NCBI RefSeq assembly: GCF_050624435.1
Contig: NC_134537.1
Coordinates: 9,978,584 to 10,042,583 of the forward strand
Length of the DNA stretch: 64,000 nt
Source: Tenrec ecaudatus
Taxonomy: Eukaryota > Chordata > Mammalia > Afrosoricida > Tenrecidae
Reading direction: 5' to 3'
Below are positions 56,550 through 64,000 of this stretch, piece by piece; positions within the stretch are counted from its first letter, which is position 1; every line of letters starts with the position of its first letter. The notes beneath the pieces are model-generated. The model saw only the letters and a program-made list of their open reading frames with translations, did not search any database and was not told the DNA's origin. Both the position numbers and the translations under genes were made by a program.

Positions 56550-56567
56550 AAGAAGAGTAAAAATTGT
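56550..56567. repeat. Target-site duplication, right copy
   Basis: AAGAAGAGTAAAAATTGT follows the A-rich tail of the retrocopy. L1 ORF2 sequence resumes directly after it. Confidence 0.95.
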
Positions 56568-56817
56568 AGAAATAAATGTAACAAACGTAAAACATATACT
56601 CCGAGAAAACAAATGTTGAAATATACCCAGGAAGACCCAAATAAATGGCATATCCTAGGTTCATATAGTACAAGATTAGTATTTTTAAGATGGCCACACT
56701 ATCCAAATTAATTTCTAGATCAATGTAAACCCTGTCAAAATTCCAGCTGATTTTTTTGGTAGAAGTTGGTAAAATTGATTCTGAAATTTATATGGAAACT
56801 CAGAGAGCCCAGAACAG

Positions 56818-56838
56818 CAAACAACAACAACAACAACC
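56818..56838. repeat. Simple repeat (AAC)n
   Basis: Five or more CAA/AAC units (CAAACAACAACAACAACAAC) lie within the old L1. Confidence 0.9.
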
Positions 56839-57089
56839 TTCAAACAGAAGAAAAGCGCTTGAGGGATAGGTCTGTCTTTTGACTGCAATTGTGGTCACAC
56901 AAATTCACACACATTCGAAATAAAATGACAGCACTGTGAATAAACACACATCATGCCAAAGTCAATTTCCTGGTTTGATCTTATGTTATCATTATATAAG
57001 ATATGACCAGTGGAACAACACAGTTGAAGGGCATGTAGGACTTGGCTGTACTATCTTTGTAACTTAGTGTGAATTGTTGATCATTGAGA

Positions 57090-57510
57090 TCAGTTCCCCC
57101 TTTCTCCCTTTCCCTCCCCCTCTTCCCCCTACCCTTCAGGTAGCACTCTTCCCACTCCTGTTCCTGCGTTCTGTGTTTTGTGAGCTCCCGTCCCTTTCTA
57201 TACCTCTGTACACAATGATCGACACATAACCACACACCCCTCTACAGGGGGAAGAACAACAGAAAACATGGGGGAAGGGAGACAGCCGTCGGTGTGAGAG
57301 GTGAAAATAACAACAATGTGCAATCTAGCAGGGGGTTATGAGGGTGGGGCAGAGGGGGGGCTAGGAAGGGGCAGAGAGCTGACACCAAGGGCTGAATAGA
57401 AAGTAAATGTCTAGACATGAACAAGGGCAGCATATGCACAACATGCCTGATTCAGTTGTAAGGATTGTGATAAGAGTTGTACGAGCCCCTAGTAAAATGA
57501 TTTTTTTAAA
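57090..57510 (+). mobile_element. L1 3' UTR, plus strand
   Basis: It has GGGGAAGGGAGACAGCCGTC, the polypurine tract at 57338-57368, GAGAGCTGACACCAAGGGCT and the terminus GAGCCCCTAGTAAAATGATT, then T and A runs. It is a subtype with ATAACAACAATGTGCAATC. The left edge is approximate. Confidence 0.75.
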
Positions 57511-57524
57511 GATTTAGATTCTGA

Positions 57525-57592
57525 AGCCCATGGGAGCACTTACACTCTGTCTTATGGGGTCGCTGTAAGTCAGAATTGTTCTACTTGGATCT
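57525..57592 (+). mobile_element. AfroSINE tail fragment, plus strand
   Basis: CATGGGAGCACTTACACTCT and GGGGTCGCTGTAAGTCAGAA form the 3' part only. Confidence 0.7.
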
Positions 57593-57594
57593 GG

Positions 57595-58425
57595 TTAAGG
57601 AACATAACAAAGACATCTTATGTCCAAACAAGGTTTCGTCCACAGATATAGGGGCGAGGATCCCAGCACCTGTTTGGGAAGACCACAATTCAGTACCTAA
57701 CACTATTTAAATCTAGTGAGAGATCGAAAAGAATAAGTAAATCCAGACGAACTGGTCTTAGGAATCCCAGTCCTGTCTGCCTTTGCAAGACCTTCTGAGA
57801 AATGGATAGGAGCTTCGGCAACATGCCTGCTATCTTGAGAAAGGGTCAGGGACTCAGAATGAAACGCTTTGTTTGTGTTCCTAAGACTAAAGTCTCCAAA
57901 CAGCTTTGAAGTGTTTGGTCTCCCGGGGGAGCTGGAGCAGGAGCAGTTCGAAGTTCAGGGAGCACTGCTGGCTAAACAATGCCACACCCTCTGGGGCACA
58001 GAGGGGCCAGCTAACCTCTTAGGAATCTTCCTGGTTGTGGAATGTGATGAAAACTTTGGGGAATTCCTCCTGATGGGAGAAGGTAAACAACCAGGGTTCC
58101 AAGTATGGTATGAGACTTCATCTCCATTAAGCGTCTTCCCAAGCAGAGATACCCACGGTTTTCCACTCGTGACTGCATTTTTCTTTCTTTTCTTGGGAAT
58201 TTTCTGGAAGGTGCACCTTTGTTCAGATGGGGTTCTCCTCTGCCCCCTTTGGGAGCCATACTTTGGAGTCACCCTCGCTGAGCTTTGAGTTTGGGGCCTG
58301 CTTGGGAGCGAGGAGTTGTTTGAGCCTTGTTGGTTAAAGGCCACATCTTACAGGAAGACATAACAGGAGGAATGCATTGAGACCCGGGCCGGCTGTTTTC
58401 TTGGTTGTCGAAATAATTCTGTTCA
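57595..58425. other. No recognised element
   Basis: A 139-codon frame at 57869-58288 has no recognisable domain and no support as a gene. Confidence 0.4.
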
Positions 58426-58429
58426 ACTA

Positions 58430-58560
58430 GTGCCTCCACTGGATAAGCTTGTGCTACACATTGGGGGTACAGATGGAATAAAGCCCTGGCTGTGCCTGGA
58501 CTCATGGAGGTTGGTGTCAAAAACAGACATTAAAGAAACAAACACAGAGACATAGGTAGT
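58430..58560. mobile_element. Old mammalian interspersed repeat, family uncertain
   Basis: TGTGCTACACATTGGGGGTA and GCCTGGACTCATGGAGGTTG match the widespread TGTGCCAGGCACTG...GGATAC pattern, as at 43036-43125. Confidence 0.4.
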
Positions 58561-58564
58561 AGTC

Positions 58565-59675
58565 CATGCCATCCAGACTTCAGAGCCAAGAAACTGGTAG
58601 TAGAAACATAAGGCAGGGGAGTGCCAAGGAGGCCCGGAAAAGCTCCTCCTCGGTGGGGTCCTTCCAGCTGAGAATAAAGGCGGTGGAGTCAGAAGGGTGA
58701 AATGTGCTGCAGGTGAAGAAGCAGTCTGTGCAAACCCTGGGGGTGGGGGGGAGGGGGCTGAGAGGAGCTTGAAACTTTTCAGAATTGGAAGGGGGTTGGT
58801 TTGGGTTGGAGAATGGGCTGGGTGCCTAGAGGCTCACATAAGATTGGCCTTGTCTGTCTGGGAGCTCACTGACTGCTGTTTGCAGCAAACACCCTGCTAG
58901 TAAGCATTTGTCCAGACTGCGCTATCCACACCACAGGCCTGCCCTGAAGGGATCTCAAGAGATGAAGAGTATCCTTTGAGGGGATGTGCCGTTTATAGTC
59001 TATGAAGAGGTGGGCTGGTAAACTTAAAACATCACCAAAAAGCCTAACCAGCATCTGCAGCTGTTATACATTACTGAGGTCCCAAAGTCTGGCCTTTCTC
59101 TCTTCCAATATTCTTGCTTTAAAATAGAAAATTAAAAAGTGGGGGTTGGGAGGAGACTAAGAAAGAAAGAAAACCCTTAACATCAGTCTTGTTTACCACA
59201 TCCAAGATTAAAGAGTGTGAACTGATTTGGGCAGTCTAAATGGATTTCTGGGTGCTTTAGGGACAAGTGCTCCTGAGTGCTAAAATGCTAGGCCGGGCCG
59301 GCGTGACTCTGTTGCAGTGCTTGGGTGGTGTGGCTTTGCTTATTTACTCTCCTTGTTAGAGGCCCAAAGCTCAGCCTCTGATGGGATTTTCATTTCTGAA
59401 GCTATGGGAGAAACTGAGTTCTCCACAGCCCTATCACACCGTGAACAGTGACTTCCGTGTTGGACTTTGAGTGGGCAAGTTCAAGTGCTCACAACATTTC
59501 TATTCCAGCCCCCTACACACCAGAATCCAAAGGTATGGTGGAGAACCCAGGAGACTTAGCTGCTGATCAGGGTGTCTTGCAAATATTCAACAGCTATGGG
59601 GAAATGTAGTTAAGGAGCAAAGCTGGAGTTTCTGACCCTCTCCCTCCTCTTCCTCTGTCCAACCAACCTCAAGGC
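58565..59675. other. No recognised element
   Basis: A G-rich run lies at 58738-58760. Nothing else nameable is seen. Confidence 0.4.
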
Positions 59676-59679
59676 AGCC

Positions 59680-59815
59680 TGGAGGTAGGGAGACGCAGGT
59701 TCCAAGTGTGAATCCTCCTGCTCTCACTGATGCCGTGTGACTTTGGGCAGGCCATCGTACCTCCAGGAGTCTGTTTCCTGGTTTGTAAAGGGGGGAGGTT
59801 AATGTGTCTCATGAT
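59680..59815 (+). mobile_element. MIR-like SINE, plus strand
   Basis: CGTGTGACTTTGGGCAGGCC is a strong MIR core, preceded by GGTTCCAAGTGTGAATCCTC and followed by GTTTCCTGGTTTGTAAAGG. Confidence 0.7.
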
Positions 59816-59821
59816 GGGTTG

Positions 59822-59966
59822 GTTGTGTTTGGGTGCCAGCCAGTGGATCCCTGCACATAGTAACCCCATGTGACAAAGTAAAATGGCCCCATAGAGGATT
59901 CTCGGCTGTAATCTCGACAGAGCAGATCACTAATTCTTTCTCCTGAGGAGCCACCACGTAGGTTCA
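59822..59966 (-). mobile_element. AfroSINE, minus strand
   Basis: GCCAGCCAGTGGATCCCTGC, ATGGCCCCATAGAGGATTCT, GGCTGTAATCTCGACAGAGC and TTTCTCCTGAGGAGCCACCA are the reversed body of an AfroSINE subtype. The head is missing. Confidence 0.65.
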
Positions 59967-60169
59967 AGCAGACCTGCCAGGTCGCAGCCAATCAGGTCAT
60001 CTTCGTGCCACTGGGACTCCTCATGAGACCTAAAGCGTGAGCCTGGGACCACGGGCAATCCCAAAGGCATCAGAAGCAACCGAGCTCTCGTAAGAGAGTC
60101 CCTCCCTAAGAAAAACCAGCCCGGCCAACTTTGCAGAAATAAGTCTTTATTTTTGTATGCTTGCATATT

Positions 60170-60745
60170 TACATACTTGTTGTTGTTAGGTTCCCCGTCA
60201 GAGTGACCCTCTGCACAACAGAACGAAACACTGCCCAGCTCTGCCCCACCCTCACGCTTCCCTGGCTGAGCCCCTCGCTGCAGCCCCAGCGTCAGTCCGT
60301 TTCACTGAGAGTCTTTCTCTTTTTCGTGACTCTCCACTTCAGCAAACACGGTGTCGTTTTCCACGGATTTTTCCTCGTGGCATGTCAAAAGCACACGAGA
60401 TGGAGTTTTACCAGTGACGCTTCTAAGGAGCCGTCTTGCTGTGCCAAGACGCGTTTGCTTGTTCTTCTGGCAGGACACGGTCACGGCACTCTGTTTTGCC
60501 CGCACCGCAGTTCAAAGGCATCAACTCTTCTGTGCTCTTCTTTATTCCTTGTCCAACTTTCACATGCATATGAGGCGATTGAAAATACCATGTCTGGGGT
60601 CAGGTGCTCCTTCATCCCCAAAGTAACATCCTTGCTCTTTAATGCTCAGAGTTTTGTGCCTGTGGGTGAGTGATGGGTCGCCTGAGCCTTGGTAAAAGGC
60701 CACGCAAGAGGTCTTGTGCAGCAGATTGTCCCAGTGTAACATCTC
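60170..60745 (-). mobile_element. RTE 3' portion, minus strand
   Basis: The 3' end is at the left: TTGTTGTTAGGTTCCCCGTC and CTGCACAACAGAACGAAACA, immediately recognisable as the RTE tail. Further right, TCCAACTTTCACATGCATAT and GAAAATACCATGTCTGGGGT match the same region as 21140-21170. An intervening part at 60310-60500 is diverged. Confidence 0.8.
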
Positions 60746-60766
60746 TCTCTGTCTCTCTCACTTGCT

Positions 60767-60794
60767 ACACACACACACACACACGCACACACAG
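60767..60794. repeat. Simple repeat (CA)n
   Basis: Twelve to fourteen CA units with one CG, preceded by a TCTCTCTCTGTCTCTCTC run. Confidence 0.95.
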
Positions 60795-60924
60795 GATACA
60801 TGCATGGATTTTTAAAAACAGAATGTGTTTACACATTTCTCTTCCACCAATGGATGGCTGCAGATTTTCTCAGCCCTACACTGTCTGTGTCTCAGTAGGG
60901 TGTCTTAGAAAAAGGCCCAATCAG

Positions 60925-61440
60925 GACAGTGGCTTCTGAGGGGATCTCTTAGACCAGTCAATTTAAGGCAGAGAAGTCCGCTCAGAAGGTTAGGGCAACT
61001 CTCTCTTGGGATCCCCAAGGGAAGATCTTGATAGATTCTTTTTTTTCTTTTGAGGTCACAGAATGATCACAGGACCTTATTAGAAGAAGTTTTAAGAAGA
61101 TTGAAAGCTGTATTGGTGAGGAAAAGGTCAGAAACGTTACCCTTAGGAATTCTTTTTTCCCCTCGTGTCAATGCGCCTGATTATTATCATTACTTTTTTT
61201 GAGGACATCAAAGTTGTCCTGTGATAATTATGTTGGGAAACCTTATGCAAAACTCAAAGACCATTTCAAAGGAGCCCGGTTTGAGCCCCTTGAGAGTGAC
61301 AGAACTGCCCTTTGACATGCTGTCAATCAAAGAGCACAGAATTATGTGAGATGGAAACACAGCCTTAAGAAGTTGATGGACCTAACTGAAGACTGTGTCA
61401 AGCAACCATAGCTTCACAATTTGTTGTTTTTGTTTGATAA
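60925..61440 (+). pseudogene. Old mariner remnant, second copy
   Basis: GTGGCTTCTGAGGGGATCTC and AATTTAAGGCAGAGAAGTCC match the copy at 43692-43760 without the L1. Downstream CTTATTAGAAGAAGTTTTAA, TTTTTTCCCCTCGTGTCAAT and CATTTCAAAGGAGCCCGGTT fall in mariner order. Frames are broken and the catalytic region is not readable. Confidence 0.55.
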
Positions 61441-61478
61441 GACTTTATGATTTGTATAGCAATGTTTTGCGACTTACC

Positions 61479-61521
61479 CACGCGCACGTGCGTGTGTGCA
61501 CGTGCGTGTGCGTGTGTGCAC
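61479..61521. repeat. Alternating purine-pyrimidine tract (GC/GT)
   Basis: About 43 bases alternate purine and pyrimidine almost without break (CGCGCACGTGCGTGTGTGCA and similar). Such sequence can adopt left-handed DNA in vitro. Confidence 0.9.
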
Positions 61522-61689
61522 CATTGCCATCCAGCTGATTTCTCCTCGTAGTGACTTACGTAAAGGGATTCTGAGGCTGTAAGTTTTTATGAGAACAGAT
61601 AGCTGCATCTTTCTCCTATTGTTAGACTAGAATCACTCACCTTGCAGCTAGCAGCCAACCACGCCTATTCCACAATACCGCCAGGGCTC
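61522..61689 (-). mobile_element. AfroSINE, minus strand
   Basis: CCATTGCCATCCAGCTGATT, GAGGCTGTAAGTTTTTATGA, GAACAGATAGCTGCATCTTT and CACAATACCGCCAGGGCTC give the reversed order from tail to head. A short (TC)n run follows at 61693-61709. Confidence 0.8.
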
Positions 61690-61709
61690 TATTCTCTCTC
61701 TCTCTCTCT

Positions 61710-62262
61710 AACCACTTGAGATATTTTGAACATTAATGGCAATATTTCTAGGACAGGAAAGCTTATATAATTCTTTGGAATTGACTATCTTCTGAGCTTA
61801 TTATTAATCTAAGTTTTGCAAGATCTTTCTCTTTCTGCTGTGCAGTTTTATCAGTTGACTTTCCCATGATTTCGACAAGAGGGCAGACAAGAAGTGAACT
61901 CAGTGTTTTGAAGCCACCGTGCAGGGAATGCAAACTCCGCCAGCCTGGCTCTTACAGACCCGTGGCTCAGCGCTACAGACCTGCAGTGATAGAATGGAAT
62001 TTGCTAAGGATACCGGATTATGGGTTAGGCCTTGAAGGATGGGTAGGCTTAAAACGGGGAGGATGGGATGAGGGGGTGGAAAAGCTCAGGAAACAGAATT
62101 GTTAAATGCACAAAGGCATACAGCATGCATTGGAGGAAGGGTAGCTTGTTCAGTGTGACTGAGCAGTTGAATTTAGGAGGTAAGACCTGAAATTAAACGA
62201 GGATTTAATGGCCTTTATTTTCTGGACTCTGCAGTCATCTTCAAAATATCTTCGTGGATGGA
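61710..62262. other. No recognised element
   Basis: Nothing nameable is seen. Confidence 0.35.
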
Positions 62263-62263
62263 T

Positions 62264-62311
62264 GGAGAGAGTGAGAGCGAGAGCGAGAGAGAGAGAGAGA
62301 GCGAGAGAGAG

Positions 62312-62346
<35 letters not shown>
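62264..62346. repeat. Simple repeat (GA)n with GCGA variants
   Basis: About 80 bases of GA dinucleotides with regular GCGAGA interruptions in the first half. It translates to SESESERERE-type shadows, which are not a gene. Confidence 0.97.
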
Positions 62347-62348
<2 letters not shown>

Positions 62349-62349
62349 A

Positions 62350-63045
62350 GCACTTGTTGGATGTTCTTTTGGTTATCAAGGTAACATTGTTGACAAGATT
62401 CGTATTGGGCCTCTTTCCTTGTATTTGCTTTGTGACATGGTGAGCAATTTCAGGCTTCCTCCCTGCTTCATGAAAGATCAAGAGAGTTGTCTTTGACTCT
62501 GAGTTTGATTTGGGCCTCTGTTTTCTGCCCCGGGGAAGTGATATTTCTGCTGTCGGGTTTCCGTTTTTTCTCTCTTATATATCTCTTATCTGTCTTACCA
62601 TTTTCATCTACTTTTTAAGCTCTGAAACTACGTCACAATATTGTCTACTCTACCACTGCGATGACTTCCATAGCACGGCACCTTGTGTGAGGAGGACATG
62701 GCAGGGACATCTGGGGCACATGAAAACAGAGATAGAGATTGATAGAGATCAATTAGAGATAGAGATTAGTTAAACAGAGATAGGAACAGAGACATATGGA
62801 AGGATTGGTAAAGATACACACACACAGCTATAGATATATATTGATGCTTGGATTTTCACAGACTTTAGCCTTGGAGGGCATTTCTTGGCTTCACAACACC
62901 ATTTCTCAAGTTTGCCCTCTGTGTTATTGACCTGCTCTTCCATACATTTGATTTTGCTCTACTGTCTGGTCTGCTGTCCCCTCGGGACTAACTCAAGGCT
63001 CCTCCTCAGTGCTATATGCTGGCAGTTTATAATGACAACTCGTAA
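62350..63045. other. No recognised element
   Basis: Irregular GATAGAGAT units occur at 62730-62770. Nothing else nameable is seen. Confidence 0.35.
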
Positions 63046-63049
63046 ACTA

Positions 63050-63182
63050 GCGGTTCTCAACCCTGATTGCATTTACCCAGGGAAATGAAAATATATGGAT
63101 ACTGCAGATTTTCTAGCTGTGGGACCTGAGCATGGAAACATTTTCAAAGCTCCCCAGGTGATTCTAACGCATTGCCATGACT
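63050..63182. mobile_element. MER5-like hAT remnant
   Basis: GCGGTTCTCAACCCTGATTG at the left end and CTCCCCAGGTGATTCTAACG inside match the MER5 type. The right terminus is unclear. Confidence 0.5.
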
Positions 63183-63184
63183 GA

Positions 63185-64000
63185 GAGGAGATTGCGCACG
63201 TAAAACAGCACTCTGCTGCTTGTCAAAGCTCTCCCTCCGGCCTGGAGTGTTTACTCTGGGACCATACCTCTCAGGGCCACTCTCAGGGTGTCAGATGTTT
63301 TCCTGTGTCCTACTCAGCTGCTTTTGAGGTGTCCCCATCTGTCCAAGCAGAATGTAGAGAGGGAGGAGCAACGTGCCTTGGCAGCTGTGTAGTTGGGCCA
63401 GCATCCTACTTTCCGGAGCATGCATCTTTTCGGCGCAGGATGGCAAAGTCCGATAAACACACATGCTTTTGTTGATGGTGTTTATCAGTGCCTCTTATAC
63501 AGCTGCCTGCAGATTCAAGTGCTTTCCTTTTCTTGCTGATTTACTCGAACGCACTTGAACAAGCTCACTGGTCCAGGATTTTCAATCTAGGCCACTGTTG
63601 AGTGAGGGGCAGGTTGGTATTTCAATGTTCCCCTTTGACCATTATTTTTCATGGAGTAGAAAATCTGCGTTAGAAAGCTGACGACCCACGGGTAATTGCA
63701 TGTAATGTCCAAATATCATCAGACCTACAAAAATTGGGGTCCAGCACCTATCTATCTCTTTTCTGTTCACCTGTACCACAAACATCATGGTCATTTATTT
63801 ATTTGTTTCAGAGAATATTTCCTGGGCCCTGAACTGTGAGTAAGGCATGGGTGGTTCAGGGGTCGAATTCTCTTCATCCAGGCTGGATGACCAGCCAACG
63901 TGTGTCACATGCAGCCACTGCCCAACTGTCAGGGGTGGGTAGTGAACTAGGATGATGCTCACCAGGGTGTCAGCGGCCGCCCAGTCAGCCTCAGTCACAG
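63185..64000. other. No recognised element
   Basis: Nothing nameable is seen up to the window edge. Confidence 0.35.

Larger units (their letters stand above)
53880..57085 (+). pseudogene. Old L1 with ORF1, ORF2 and 3' end pieces, twice interrupted
   Basis: Pieces occur in the expected order. Near 54235-54300, ATTTTAAAGCAGCCATCATG matches an L1M ORF1 region. At 54960-55500 ORF2 reverse transcriptase reads NILLNGERLHAFPL, AIRQEKVIKGIQIEKKKINL and SFFADALIL at 55320-55346, where the FADD box is FADA. After the MTX1 retrocopy, ORF2 continues with TTTTTAAGATGGCCACACTA and GGAAACTCAGAGAGCCCAGA. The old 3' end is at 56960-57080 (TTTCCTGGTTTGATCTTATG, AGATATGACCAGTGGAACAA). Long internal parts are missing. 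A solo LTR (54321-54836) and the retrocopy interrupt it. Confidence 0.8.

Noticed and set aside
57869-58288. 139-codon open frame on the plus strand
   Set aside because: The protein has no recognisable domain or repeat, composition is ordinary, and no splice or promoter context was seen. A frame this long is expected by chance in 64 kb.
62258-62443. SESESERERE-type protein
   Set aside because: It is translation of a (GA)n microsatellite.

Overview
The window looks like a stretch of afrotherian mammal genome, most likely a tenrec such as Echinops telfairi. The reasons are three. It carries many tRNA-derived AfroSINE copies. It carries RTE (BovB-like) LINE fragments whose 3' end matches the AfroSINE tail. 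It also carries two copies of a short hAT element of the SPIN/URR1 type, which among afrotherians is known from tenrec. The species call is inference from remembered repeat families; no search was run.

I found no intact protein-coding gene, no RNA gene, no CRISPR array and no bacterial-type operon. The only recognisable host coding sequence is a processed pseudogene of metaxin 1 (MTX1) at about 55526-56549. It sits inside an old L1 and is bounded by an 18-base target-site duplication. The rest is repeats and unassigned sequence, typical of an intergenic or intronic region.

Layout. 1-3250: no recognised element. 3250-7750: old L1 3' ends, AfroSINEs (one nested in another, one with a switched orientation) and a MER5-like remnant. 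8319-12370: an LTR fragment, AfroSINEs, an L1 3' end inserted in an LTR, and a SPIN-like hAT. 12540-14727: old L1 ORF2, then an RTE element split by a solo LTR with perfect 5-base duplications. 15120-17930: an L1 3' end split by a 739-base hAT element, then L1 ORF2. 19240-22845: a long RTE copy on the minus strand, split by an L1 with perfect 15-base duplications and by a Tc1/mariner-type MITE. 24098-25858: nested AfroSINEs, then an L1 with a solo LTR in its poly(A) tail. 26363-28290: SPIN-like, Tigger-like and mariner elements. 31254-35735: LTRs and an old L1 3' end. 38015-40270: RTE split by a solo LTR and an AfroSINE. 40410-47606: hAT, MIR, an old mariner split by an L1, an LTR and several AfroSINEs. 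47610-52600: mostly unassigned. 53369-57510: LTRs, the old L1 hosting the MTX1 retrocopy, and a younger L1 3' end. 57600-64000: unassigned sequence with RTE, a second old mariner copy, simple repeats and a MER5-like remnant.

The elements interact as host and guest rather than as genes. Guests inserted in hosts give a relative order: RTE and the old L1 and mariner copies came first, then LTR elements and the lineage L1 in overlapping periods. Reverse-transcriptase motifs still readable in the LINEs are damaged (RTE YADD reads YVGG; L1 FADD reads FADA), so the copies seen here are dead.
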